This document shows, one piece after another, positions 26,248 to 34,599 of a stretch of 64,000 nt of DNA. The position numbers were made by a program, and so were the translations under genes. Source of the DNA: Spirochaetota bacterium. Lineage in GTDB: Bacteria; Spirochaetota; Brevinematia; DTOW01. The notes beneath the pieces were generated by a model. It worked only from the letters and a program-made list of their open reading frames with translations, did no database searches and was not told the DNA's origin. The stretch is taken from NCBI GenBank assembly GCA_025061835.1, contig JANXAC010000004.1, forward strand, positions 1 to 64,000, written 5' to 3'. Position 1 is the first letter of the stretch. Every line of letters begins with the position of its first letter.

Positions 26248-26595
26248 ATGCTGATAGAAGTTTTAAAGTCAAAGATACATAACGCTACGGTAGTTGAAAC
26301 ATTTCTAGACTACGAGGGTAGTATAGGAATTGATGAAGAAATAATGGAAAAGAGTAATTTGGTTGAGTTTGAGAAAGTTCAAGTTTGGAACATTAACAAT
26401 GGTGAGAGATTTGAGACTTATGTTATCAAAGAACCTAGGGGTAGTAGAAGGATTACAATAAACGGTGCGTCCGCTAGACTAGTGCATAAAGGTGATAAAG
26501 TTATAATAGCAAGTTTTTGCTTGATAGAAAAAGGTGAAAACTTCACTCCTACCATACTCATACTTGATGAAAAAAATAATCCAAAGGTCAAGTGA
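26248..26595 (+). CDS. panD: Aspartate 1-decarboxylase precursor
   Basis: Makes beta-alanine from aspartate for pantothenate and CoA synthesis. Length about 115 aa, typical. The start at 26248 gives the standard N-terminus MLIEVLKSKIHNATV. The self-cleavage site is Gly24-Ser25 in DYEGSIGID; cleavage generates the pyruvoyl cofactor from Ser25. Downstream motifs ITINGASARLVHKGDKVIIA and the late PTILILDEKN are normal for the family. panB follows after 19 bases; panC is not in the window. Confidence 0.97.
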   Translation: MLIEVLKSKIHNATVVETFLDYEGSIGIDEEIMEKSNLVEFEKVQVWNINNGERFETYVIKEPRGSRRITINGASARLVHKGDKVIIASFCLIEKGENFTPTILILDEKNNPKVK

Positions 26596-26614
26596 TAGAA
26601 GTTAAGTAATTTGT

Positions 26615-27463
26615 ATGGTTTCTCCAGAGACACTCATTGAGTTAAAGAGGAATGGACAAAAAATCTCAATGATAACTTGTTATGACTATCCAACCGCAAA
26701 GACCCTATCAGATTCTGATATTGATGTTGTTTTGGTAGGAGACTCTCTTGGAATGGTTGTGTATGGCTATAGTTCAACAGTTAATGTTAATATGGACCAG
26801 ATGTTTTATCACACTGAAGCGGTTGCAAGGGGGTTGGGAGGTTCTAAATTATTAGTTTCTGATATGCCGTTTCTGTCTTACCAAGCGTCAACTCAAGATG
26901 CAGTTCTTAACGCGGGAAGGCTGGTTAGAGCAGGTGCGAACATGGTGAAGATAGAAGGGGGTAGGCGAGTAATTGACAAGATCAAGGCTATTGTTGATGC
27001 GGATATACCTGTTATGGGACATCTTGGTCTTACTCCACAGAGTATAAACATCACAGGTGGTTATAAACTTCAAGCAAAAACACAGGAGAAGATAGAGAAA
27101 CTCTTTGAAGATTGTTTTTTACTTGAGAGGGAGGGATGCTTTGCGATAGTTTTGGAACTTGTGCCAGAGGAAGTTGCGAAGGTTATCACAGAAAACCTTA
27201 AAATACCTACGATAGGCATAGGTGCAGGAAGATTTTGCGATGGTCAGGTTCTGGTGATAAATGACCTTCTAGGATACTATCAGGATTTCAAACCGAAGCA
27301 TGTCAAAAACTATCTAAACCTTTCAGAGCAAGTTCTGTTGGCTGTTAATGAGTTTGTAAGAGATGTCAAAAGTCTTAACTTTCCTAGCGAGGATAATTTA
27401 TTCAAACTCAAAGAGCAGGTAGACCTTGAGAACATTGTGAAAAGCATAAGAAACAAGTTGTGA
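26615..27463 (+). CDS. panB: 3-methyl-2-oxobutanoate hydroxymethyltransferase (ketopantoate hydroxymethyltransferase)
   Basis: Transfers a hydroxymethyl group from methylene-tetrahydrofolate to ketoisovalerate, the first committed step to pantoate. It has 282 aa, slightly longer than average. Motifs: ISMITCYDYPTAKTLSDSDI, VLVGDSLGMVVYGYSST with the metal-binding Asp, LLVSDMPFLSY, GANMVKIEGG, VMGHLGLTPQSI and PTIGIGAGRFCDGQVLVINDLLG. All catalytic regions are present. It is placed after panD on the same strand, so both branches of the pantothenate pathway start from one transcript. Confidence 0.97.
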   Translation: MVSPETLIELKRNGQKISMITCYDYPTAKTLSDSDIDVVLVGDSLGMVVYGYSSTVNVNMDQMFYHTEAVARGLGGSKLLVSDMPFLSYQASTQDAVLNAGRLVRAGANMVKIEGGRRVIDKIKAIVDADIPVMGHLGLTPQSINITGGYKLQAKTQEKIEKLFEDCFLLEREGCFAIVLELVPEEVAKVITENLKIPTIGIGAGRFCDGQVLVINDLLGYYQDFKPKHVKNYLNLSEQVLLAVNEFVRDVKSLNFPSEDNLFKLKEQVDLENIVKSIRNKL

Positions 27464-27570
27464 CTATAATAATGTTGTATTACGAGGCTTCTACAGTTTT
27501 ACTCGTTTCACATACTAGGTGTTTCGGAGGCTATAGAAGTTTGAATTATACATCCAAAAGGATTGATTTT

Positions 27571-28368
27571 TTAGTATTCAATTTGTGTTAGAAGTTCTAT
27601 AAATTGTTTTGCGTTTTCTACTGCTTGACCGTTATGACAGTTGTTGAAATAAACATAGAGTTTTTCAAAATTTTTGTTCTTTATCTTCTCAATCCACTCA
27701 AGTAGTTCTTCTTTTGAGTAGAGATAGTCATACCGAAGTTTTTCACCTTGATACCATTTGTTTTTGTCTCTACTGTGTAATCTTAAGTATCCGACTTTGC
27801 CTGTGATTATAAAGTCTCTTGGTGGAAGTGAAGGAATGTCTGGTTCATCTACACTTACAAAGCAAAGGTTTTCTCTCTCAAAGGCTTCATATATGAGTTT
27901 GTTATACCATGACTTGTGTCTAAATTCTACTGCTAGAATGTAGTCCTTGAATGCTCTTTTCAGTTTGAGTAGATAATCAAGGTTTTTCTGTGAGAAGTGA
28001 AAACTTTGGGGAAACTGCGCTAGAAGTGTTTCTAGCATTCCTTTGTTCTTCATAGGTTCTATCGCTACGAGAAAGTCATCTCTCTCTTTTTCAGGGACTA
28101 CTTCATAACTTTCTGGTAAGGTTGTCTGGTGTGTAAATGAAGAGAAGAGTTTTATAGTGAATACGAAATTACTAGGAACATTTCTCGCTATTGCGTTCAG
28201 GATATACTTATTCGGCATCCTGTAATATGTAAAGTTTATCTCAACCGTCTTGAAGTATCTTGAATAGTAATTTAGAAACTTATTCTTGTCAAGGTTTTCT
28301 GGATAGAAAACTCCTACCCAGTCCTCATAACTCCAGCCTGATGTCCCAACTAGTATCTTTTCATCCAT
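27571..28368 (-). CDS. DUF72 (YecE family) protein
   Basis: TIM-barrel protein of about 265 aa. Family hallmarks: ILVGTSGWSYEDWVGVFYPE, YYSRYFKTVEINFTYYRMP, LLAQFPQSFHFSQKNLDYL, LAVEFRHKSWYN and a C-terminal YVYFNNCHNGQAVENAKQF. The family is widespread and its reaction is still unclear. The start is the ATG at 28368 with GGTGG just upstream; it lies inside the end of trmB (about 19-base overlap), so translation is probably coupled. Last gene of a five-gene - operon. Confidence 0.93.
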   Translation of the reverse strand: MDEKILVGTSGWSYEDWVGVFYPENLDKNKFLNYYSRYFKTVEINFTYYRMPNKYILNAIARNVPSNFVFTIKLFSSFTHQTTLPESYEVVPEKERDDFLVAIEPMKNKGMLETLLAQFPQSFHFSQKNLDYLLKLKRAFKDYILAVEFRHKSWYNKLIYEAFERENLCFVSVDEPDIPSLPPRDFIITGKVGYLRLHSRDKNKWYQGEKLRYDYLYSKEELLEWIEKIKNKNFEKLYVYFNNCHNGQAVENAKQFIELLTQIEY

Positions 28369-28946
28369 ACACTCCACCAGAAACTCCTGCCCTCACTCTT
28401 CCACTTTTCGTAGTATAAGGTAGGAATGAAATTATCTTTAAACTCTACAGTTTTTTTCTCATCTAAAGACCAGTTGCCTAAAACACGGCAAAGTATATTA
28501 TTTATAGTATCGTATATGTATTCAACATCAGTAGCAAGGTGAAATAGCCCACCAACTTTTGTTATTCTATCAATCATACTCATAAATCCAAGTTCGTAGA
28601 GTCTATTCCTCCATTGGTATTCTTTACCCCAAGGTTCTGGAAAGTTCATAAATGCTTTCTCAACGCAATGGTTTGGGAAGAATAATGGTATTATATTCGT
28701 AGCATCACCAGAAACCACAAAAACATTTAAAAACCTGCTTCTCTCAATCCTGCGTTTTGACTTCCTAGCCCTCTTCACATCAAGTTCAATACCTAGAATG
28801 GTTTTGTCTGGATGACTTTTGGCAAGATGTTCAAGAAATATTCCATTACCACTACCTATCTCTAAAATTATGTTTTTATTCTTCAGAACTTCAACAAGTC
28901 CGTCAGGACTTGCGAGAGTAAGTATGCTATCGGAATACTTTCTCAT
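28350..28946 (-). CDS. trmB: tRNA (guanine-N7-)-methyltransferase
   Basis: Methylates G46 in the variable loop of many tRNAs using SAM. The 198-aa protein carries ILEIGSGNGIFLEHLAKSHP (SAM-binding loop), the acidic GIELDVKRARKSKRRI end of strand 2, and the family signature in the form FMNFPEPWGKEYQWRNRL (usual pattern NFPDPWPKxRHxKRR, so partly diverged). It is about 10-20 residues shorter than common TrmB at the N-terminus. It overlaps the upstream CNNM/CBS gene by 4 bases and the downstream DUF72 gene. Confidence 0.9.
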   Translation of the reverse strand: MRKYSDSILTLASPDGLVEVLKNKNIILEIGSGNGIFLEHLAKSHPDKTILGIELDVKRARKSKRRIERSRFLNVFVVSGDATNIIPLFFPNHCVEKAFMNFPEPWGKEYQWRNRLYELGFMSMIDRITKVGGLFHLATDVEYIYDTINNILCRVLGNWSLDEKKTVEFKDNFIPTLYYEKWKSEGRSFWWSVWMKRY

Positions 28947-30121
28947 AGCGAAACCCTAACCTTCTCAACGCTAAATTCGGATACCTCAACAACCTCAAAT
29001 GTAATCTCATCAAATTTTATCTTTTCACCAACTTTCGGTAGAAATCCATTTAGAGATAGTATTAGCCCGTTTACGTTGCTTTCATTTAGTTTTGGATATT
29101 CCTGAAGGAACTTTGAGACATTCTTTCCAAGCATCTCTAGTATATCAACGACTTTATCCTCTCCTTTTGCTATCAAAGTTCTTTTAGTTATATCTTTACT
29201 TTTGACTTTTACTACCGTATCTAGAATAGTGCTCAAAATTTCATTCTTGGAGATTACTCCTACAACGTTGCCTAGGTCATTGACTACGAATATCAGTTCT
29301 TCAAGATTTATGTTTTCATATTGCATAATTCTTGAGAATTGAAAATCCTCATACACAACTATGCTTGGTTTCTTTAAAACTTCTAAAACCGTTGCTTTTG
29401 AAATTTTTTCGCCCTTTAGTTTTAGGATATCTTGAATTTTGACAAAACCTAAAACTTTCAGGTTTTCTGCCACAATAACATACTCTTTACCTCTAAAATA
29501 GTCAAAAACATCTTTGAGTTTTGTAGAGGGTGATACAACTCCAACCTCGTCTATCTTTGACATTACATCTCTCAGTTTTAAATACTCAATCTCAGCTGTG
29601 TTTTTTAGAATATCAGTGATGGTAGAGTATTCATCACTTTCAAACTCCTTCTGTAGTGTCGCTACGATATGTTCAAAAGATGTTTGGTCATCTGGCTTTT
29701 TTCTGAATATCAGAGAGCCTAGTCCTGCTATTGGTAGGAACACTGGATATGTCAAGATTATTATCCTATCTTTATACTTTCTAAAGATTGCTTTTGGTAA
29801 AACTTCAGAGAATATGAATAAGAATGGGGTTATAACGAGTATGGATATCACACCGGATAGTATCTCTGGAACATTGAGGCTTACGAATATGTTGAAGACC
29901 GCTATTGCAAAGAGAACATTCCAAAGAGTATTGAGGAAGAGGAATAGGAAGATAAATATACGCTTGTTTATAATTATAAACTCAATCTTACTATACTTTT
30001 TTGCTGGAATGTTTATCTTTGAGATGTCGTAGATGTTGAGTGCGATAAACATTGCTTCAAAGCCAGAGCTCAAACTACTCAACACGGCTGTAGTAAGTGC
30101 TAATAGAATACTCTCAATCAT
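28943..30121 (-). CDS. CNNM/HlyC-CorC family membrane protein with CBS pair
   Basis: Inner-membrane protein of 392 aa. The N-terminal DUF21/CNNM domain spans about residues 1-140 with four hydrophobic segments (LLALTTAVLSSLSSGFEAMF, FIFLFLFLNTLWNVLFAIAV, SGVISILVITPFLFIFSEVL-PKAI, and one near 130). Two CBS domains follow (about 175-300, LRDVMSKIDEVGVVSPSTKL for the first), and a CorC_HlyC-type C-terminal domain ends FEVVEVSEFSVEKVRV. Relatives affect magnesium or cobalt efflux. Overlaps trmB by four bases and starts 3 bases after the lptC stop. Confidence 0.9.
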   Translation of the reverse strand: MIESILLALTTAVLSSLSSGFEAMFIALNIYDISKINIPAKKYSKIEFIIINKRIFIFLFLFLNTLWNVLFAIAVFNIFVSLNVPEILSGVISILVITPFLFIFSEVLPKAIFRKYKDRIIILTYPVFLPIAGLGSLIFRKKPDDQTSFEHIVATLQKEFESDEYSTITDILKNTAEIEYLKLRDVMSKIDEVGVVSPSTKLKDVFDYFRGKEYVIVAENLKVLGFVKIQDILKLKGEKISKATVLEVLKKPSIVVYEDFQFSRIMQYENINLEELIFVVNDLGNVVGVISKNEILSTILDTVVKVKSKDITKRTLIAKGEDKVVDILEMLGKNVSKFLQEYPKLNESNVNGLILSLNGFLPKVGEKIKFDEITFEVVEVSEFSVEKVRVSL

Positions 30122-30124
30122 AGA

Positions 30125-30697
30125 TTAATCAACTACTGCTTCAACATTCTCAAGTTCAATGGGGTAGACATCGGGATTTGTTCTCAAACCTGTTCCTTTT
30201 AGTGTTCCACCTGATGAGACTATCGTTGTCTTGTCGTTTCTAGTGTTGTATATCAATTTGGTTCTACCATCCCATATGAGTCTTGTTGAGTATATTTTCG
30301 TTTTGTTCTCGTAGTTTTCCAATACGACATTTCCATAAACTTCTGCTCTATTTTGTTTTGAAAATAATTTACCGCTGTCTCCCTTGAGACTTGAGACTAT
30401 TCTTCCTTTCTTGAAAAACTTTATGTCTATATTTGTCAAATCAACTTCGTTATTCTTATACACTACAGAGGATTCAGATATAAGCTCCCAAGATTTATTC
30501 TTCGTTTTTGTGTCTATTCCGATGTATTTGAATTCCTTTGAGGTTAGTAGGATGTTGTTGTCTCCAACTTTAGGTTCAACTTTTATTACGGGTGGTTCAA
30601 CATCATAGTAACAACCACTTGTAAAAAGGAGTGTGAGTATGATGAATGTTATTTGTTTCACATCATAATGATAACCGAATTTTCGTTTCTTTTTCAA
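30125..30697 (-). CDS. lptC: LptC-like LPS-export lipoprotein
   Basis: Protein of about 190 aa with an N-terminal lipobox LLFTSGC: the Cys would be acylated. A possible alternative GTG start at 30661 gives an even tighter signal (MKQITFIILTLLFTSGC). The rest is a series of short beta strands (ELISESSVVYKNNEVDL, IVSSLKGDSGKLFSKQNRAEV, VYGNVVLENYENKTKIYST) of the OstA/LptC jellyroll type that carries LPS across the periplasm. It lies between hom and a CNNM protein, not with lptB. Two LptF/LptG permeases occur at 46864 and 52349. Assigned on fold pattern; classical LptC is membrane-anchored rather than a lipoprotein. Confidence 0.75.
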   Translation of the reverse strand: MKKKRKFGYHYDVKQITFIILTLLFTSGCYYDVEPPVIKVEPKVGDNNILLTSKEFKYIGIDTKTKNKSWELISESSVVYKNNEVDLTNIDIKFFKKGRIVSSLKGDSGKLFSKQNRAEVYGNVVLENYENKTKIYSTRLIWDGRTKLIYNTRNDKTTIVSSGGTLKGTGLRTNPDVYPIELENVEAVVD

Positions 30698-30702
30698 AGA
30701 GA

Positions 30703-31998
30703 CTAATGACTACTGTCATCAACTATTCTTATCATCACACCTTGACCTTTAACGACTTTTAAGTTATTTATCTCGGATAGTGCTTTTATAAGATCCTTCT
30801 CTCGGGAGTGGTGCGTTACCATAACGAGTGGGACAAACTCGTGAGGGCTAACTTCCTTCTGTATTACTGACGCTATACTGATATTGTTATCTCCTAGTAT
30901 CTTGGATATTGCACTCAAGACACCTGGTCTATCTATCACTAGAAATCTTAAGTAATACCTGGAATATATATCACCTATCGGCTTTATCTCTCGGTTTTCA
31001 AATTCTTTTGTTTTCTCGGCAACAATTGGGTTTTGAATATGTTTAGCAATTTCAACAATATCAGAGATTACAGATACGGCGGTTGGATATCTACCTGCTC
31101 CTTTCCCGTAATACATTGAGACACCGAGATTTTTACTCTCAATAAGGATTGCGTTGTATTCGTTTCTCACGAATGCGAGTTGGTTTGTCTTGCTTATTAA
31201 TGAAGGGTGAACTCTAACTTCAATAGTTCCATCGTCATCTATCTTTGAGATGCCTAGTAGTTTAAGAACAAAACCTAATTCATAAGCATACTTAACATCT
31301 TCAAGTGATATGTTTCTGATACCTTCAACATGTATGGCGTTGAAGTTAACTTTTGTGTTGAACGCTAGTCTTGTAAGTATGGCAATCTTATGTGCTGTGT
31401 CAATACCGTCAATATCAAGCGATGGGTCTGCTTCCGCAAAACCTAGTTCCTGTGCTTTCTTCAAGGCAGTAGCAAATTCCATATTTTCTTCAAACATCTT
31501 TGTAAGTATAAAGTTTGTAGTTCCATTCACAATGCCAAGTATTTGACTCACCCTGTCTCCAACTAAACTGTCTCCGAGAATTCTAATTATTGGTATTCCA
31601 CCTGCTACACTTGCTTCAAACCCAACAACAACATTATGTTGCCTTGCTAGTGAGAATATCTCATCCCCTCTTTCAGCGAGAAGTGCTTTATTTGCAGTGA
31701 CAACATTTTTACCTGCCTTTATCGCTTTTGTTATTATATCGTAGGGAACATCTATTCCACCGACGAGTTCTACAACTATACTAACTTCTTTGTCATTTAT
31801 GATCTCGTTGTAGTCGGGAGTTTTTTTTGAATAGAGTATCTCAACGCCACTACTACGAAATGTTTTGCTCGCTACATACTTAAGTTCAATATCAACACCT
31901 GCTCTTTTTCTTATTAACTCTCTACTACTTTGTAGTATATCAACAACGCCACCACCTACAACCCCAAAGCCAACAACTCCTACACAAACCTTCTTCAT
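30703..31998 (-). CDS. hom: Homoserine dehydrogenase with C-terminal ACT domain
   Basis: Reduces aspartate semialdehyde to homoserine for threonine and methionine synthesis. About 431 aa from the ATG at 31998 (an in-frame ATG at 32010 adds four residues). NAD(P)-binding loop VGVVGFGVVGGGVVDIL, then VVELVGGIDVPYDIITKAIK, VVTANKALLAERGDEIF, GFEASVAGGIPIIRIL, and the catalytic region LGFAEADPSLDIDGIDTAHK. The ACT domain (LVIDRPGVLSAISKILGDNN) is the expected site of threonine feedback. First gene of a tight - operon with lptC 5 bases downstream. Confidence 0.97.
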   Translation of the reverse strand: MKKVCVGVVGFGVVGGGVVDILQSSRELIRKRAGVDIELKYVASKTFRSSGVEILYSKKTPDYNEIINDKEVSIVVELVGGIDVPYDIITKAIKAGKNVVTANKALLAERGDEIFSLARQHNVVVGFEASVAGGIPIIRILGDSLVGDRVSQILGIVNGTTNFILTKMFEENMEFATALKKAQELGFAEADPSLDIDGIDTAHKIAILTRLAFNTKVNFNAIHVEGIRNISLEDVKYAYELGFVLKLLGISKIDDDGTIEVRVHPSLISKTNQLAFVRNEYNAILIESKNLGVSMYYGKGAGRYPTAVSVISDIVEIAKHIQNPIVAEKTKEFENREIKPIGDIYSRYYLRFLVIDRPGVLSAISKILGDNNISIASVIQKEVSPHEFVPLVMVTHHSREKDLIKALSEINNLKVVKGQGVMIRIVDDSSH

Positions 31999-32116
31999 AT
32001 TGAAGGTCATTTTATAGCAAAACCAATGGTTTATACAAATTTGCTTTTCAGTCTTGTCTAGATGAACTAATGGAAATGGTAAAGTACTGGTTTATACTTA
32101 TAAAATTTCAGTATAA

Positions 32117-32869
32117 ATGGATACAGAAAGAATTCGTAGGAGGATAATGAACATAAAAAAAATGCTAGAGAGTGCATTGGCTTTGACAAAAGATCCCAGG
32201 AGAATAGAAAGTATAAAAGCATCTCTTATTATGGTATCAAAGGATCTGAAAAAGATAGATGAAGGAACATTTACAGAAGAAGATATGAAAAGATATGAAG
32301 CTAGCAAGTATAAAGAAACCGAGCAAGAACCAATAGAATACTCTTTTGACATTCTAGAGACGATACCGAAGGTTTCGCCGTCACCTTATATATCCGATAA
32401 GGAATTGGTTGATATAAACAGTTATTTTGATTTCTTTGAGAAGGAGTATCTTCCGTTGTTTACTCCGAAATATCTTAAAGTTTTGTTTTCGTATCAACAT
32501 AAGTTGGACTATTTCTTTTCTGAATTCAGAAAAATTCAGATGTTATTTTCCAAGTATGTTGAGTTAGTTGAAAATATAAGCAAAAGTGATAATGATATGT
32601 ATATATCCGAGATGCAGAGACTCAGAAGGAAAAGGTTTAGGGAGTTGCTTTTTAATGTTGATAAGTTTTTTGAGGAACTACAAGAATTTCTAGAGGCAAT
32701 ACTTGAGAAACCTACATCGGACGGGATACTACTTGAGCCGCGTTTCGTTATAGAGTTTGATACTTTTCAGAACAAAGTTATAAATAATATAGAGGCGATT
32801 GAGGCGATAAAAGATATGTATAAATTTGTCACTGAGGTTAGAAACTATATAGGATTAGCTGGTGGTTAA
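32117..32869 (+). CDS. Mostly helical cytoplasmic protein of unknown function, upstream of bactofilin
   Basis: Protein of 250 aa without signal or membrane segments. Strongly helical and charged, with probable coiled coils at about 5-55 (RIRRRIMNIKKMLESALALT) and 115-200 (FEKEYLPLFTPKYLKVLFSY, MQRLRRKRFRELLFNVDKFF). It starts the bactofilin operon (13 bases between genes) and may be a structural or regulatory partner of the bactofilin; this rests on position only. No Shine-Dalgarno sequence was seen at its ATG. Confidence 0.7.
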   Translation: MDTERIRRRIMNIKKMLESALALTKDPRRIESIKASLIMVSKDLKKIDEGTFTEEDMKRYEASKYKETEQEPIEYSFDILETIPKVSPSPYISDKELVDINSYFDFFEKEYLPLFTPKYLKVLFSYQHKLDYFFSEFRKIQMLFSKYVELVENISKSDNDMYISEMQRLRRKRFRELLFNVDKFFEELQEFLEAILEKPTSDGILLEPRFVIEFDTFQNKVINNIEAIEAIKDMYKFVTEVRNYIGLAGG

Positions 32870-32882
32870 GGGAGGTAAATAT

Positions 32883-33269
32883 ATGCCTGATCCGAGAACG
32901 AATGTGTATAACACGATAATAGGTGAAAATTCCTTCTTTGAAGGAAGGTTTATGGTTAATGGCAGCATAAGGATTGATGGAAAATTTGAAGGAGAAATGC
33001 TAAAAGTATCACACGTCACCATAGGAGTAAAAGGTAAAGTTAAAAGTAATATATCTGCTATGAATGTTGTTGTTGAAGGGGTACTGATAGGGAATATTGA
33101 TGCAAAAGTTAGAGTGATGCTACTACCGACGAGTAGAGTATATGGGGATATAACAACTCCGGAGATAATAATTCAACAGGGTGTCCTCTTTGAGGGCAAG
33201 ATAAAGATAGTTCAAGATAGAAGTATATCTGTAAAAGAGGAGATTGAGAAGATTTACAGAGGAACCTAA
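32883..33269 (+). CDS. Bactofilin cytoskeletal protein
   Basis: Polymer-forming protein of about 128 aa. The start is the ATG at 32883 with gggaggt upstream; the open frame begins seven codons earlier. The core is the right-handed beta-helix of short repeats typical of bactofilins: FEGRFMVNGSIRIDGKFEGE, VTIGVKGKVKSNISAMNVVV, EGVLIGNIDAKVRVMLLPTS, VYGDITTPEIIIQQGVLFEG. Flanking tails are short and disordered, as usual. In helical or curved bacteria bactofilins shape the cell and peptidoglycan. It overlaps the hisC start (TAATG). Confidence 0.95.
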   Translation: MPDPRTNVYNTIIGENSFFEGRFMVNGSIRIDGKFEGEMLKVSHVTIGVKGKVKSNISAMNVVVEGVLIGNIDAKVRVMLLPTSRVYGDITTPEIIIQQGVLFEGKIKIVQDRSISVKEEIEKIYRGT

Positions 33270-34324
33270 TGTTGCTTGAGAATCTTGATAGTGTTCCTGA
33301 GTATGTAAGCGGGACAAAGGATGTTCCTTTCAAAGTAAGGCTCTCTTCAAACGAGAATAACTACGGACCTTCACCAAAAGTCATCCGTAGAATAAAGGAA
33401 ATCTCAAAAGAGACTCATAGGTATCCTAATTCTTCATACTATCGTCTCAAGGAAGTTTTGGCAGATTTTAATTCAGTTTCACCTTCAAACATCATACTAG
33501 GTAATGGTTCGGATGAGATATTCCTAAACTTATTCCTGATTTTCTTGAACTCTCAAAATTCGCTTGTTACGATTGAAAGGACATTCACATACTACAAAAT
33601 AGTTGCTACAATGGTCGGTGCGAAGGTTATTGAGGCAAAAAGAGGTGATAACTTTGCAATATCCTGTGAAAATATACTTTCATCAGTAGATAAAACTACA
33701 AGGATAATAATATTCCCATCACCGGATAACCCAACAGGTGTCATAACAACAAGGGAATGTATTGAGAGAATCTTGAAGAATATTCCTGAAAGCACACTGT
33801 TTATCTTGGATGAGGCGTATTTCCAGTTCGTTCCTAAAGATAAGTATTGGGATAGTATTAGTCTTGTTAAGAAGTATCCTAATTTTATTGTAACGAGGAC
33901 ATTTTCAAAACTTTATGGACTTGCTGGTGTTAGGTTGGGATATGGTATATGTGATGAGAGTATCACTAGACTATACGAGAAGGTAAGAATGCCTTTTAAT
34001 ATTTCACTCGTTGCTATGGAGAGTGGAATAGTAGCGTTGTCTGATGTTGAGTATTATTCGAAGGTTCTTAGTCTAATACTGAAGGACAAGGAGAGAGTTA
34101 TGGTAGAGTTTGAAAAGATAGGGATGTGGGTTCTTAAAGAGTCTTACGCTAATTTCTTGTTCATAAGGGCATCAAAGAACCTTGATAGGAGACTACTAGA
34201 GTATGGGATAATGATAAGGGATCTCAGATCGTTTGGTTATGATAATGAGTATTATAGGGTTACAATAGGTAAAAGCAAAGAGAATGAATTTTTGCTAGAA
34301 GTTTTACCACGATGTGTCGGATAG
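33269..34324 (+). CDS. hisC: Histidinol-phosphate aminotransferase (HisC family)
   Basis: PLP aminotransferase of 351 aa that converts imidazole-acetol phosphate to histidinol phosphate. Motifs: KVRLSSNENNYGPSPKVIRR, RYPNSSYYRLKEVLADF, ILGNGSDEIFLNLFLIFL, FPSPDNPTGVITTRE, LFILDEAYFQF and the Schiff-base lysine in RTFSKLYGLAGVRLGYG. The Arg in the late YRVTIGK segment should hold the phosphate or carboxylate. No other his gene is nearby, so a related aromatic or phenylalanine role cannot be excluded. The ATG overlaps the bactofilin stop by one base, so the two are translationally coupled. Confidence 0.9.
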   Translation: MLLENLDSVPEYVSGTKDVPFKVRLSSNENNYGPSPKVIRRIKEISKETHRYPNSSYYRLKEVLADFNSVSPSNIILGNGSDEIFLNLFLIFLNSQNSLVTIERTFTYYKIVATMVGAKVIEAKRGDNFAISCENILSSVDKTTRIIIFPSPDNPTGVITTRECIERILKNIPESTLFILDEAYFQFVPKDKYWDSISLVKKYPNFIVTRTFSKLYGLAGVRLGYGICDESITRLYEKVRMPFNISLVAMESGIVALSDVEYYSKVLSLILKDKERVMVEFEKIGMWVLKESYANFLFIRASKNLDRRLLEYGIMIRDLRSFGYDNEYYRVTIGKSKENEFLLEVLPRCVG

Positions 34325-34599
34325 GTGTATTTTGTGTAAGTAGAACTAGAGTTGATAATAATTTCATAGGTTCTTCAGGTATGTTTATGATCTTGAGGAT
34401 TCCTAAAGTGTCAAGGATATCCTTTTTTTATCATAACGTCTCTTGCTAGTAAGAGGAAGAGGAACTACACCTAATTGTAAATTTTAGGCTTTGCTATGAT
34501 TGTATTGTAGTAGTAAGACCATTCTTAGTGTTTGTATCCAATAATATCGTTTTTTAAATCCTACAAGATATCTTGATTATGTAGTCTTCCATTTAGAGA
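34325..34599. other. Intergenic region between convergent hisC and beta-helix gene
   Basis: No gene seen. Two 12-bp palindromes share a core: AAGGATATCCTT (34413-34424, followed by TTTTTT, so possibly a weak terminator for the hisC operon) and CAAGATATCTTG in the segment near 34565. Both are AT-rich and without a loop, so terminator function is doubtful. Confidence 0.35.

Noticed and set aside
34413-34430. AAGGATATCCTT followed by T-run as terminator of the hisC operon
   Set aside because: The palindrome has no loop and is AT-rich, so a stable RNA hairpin is doubtful; kept only as a note in the intergenic entry.
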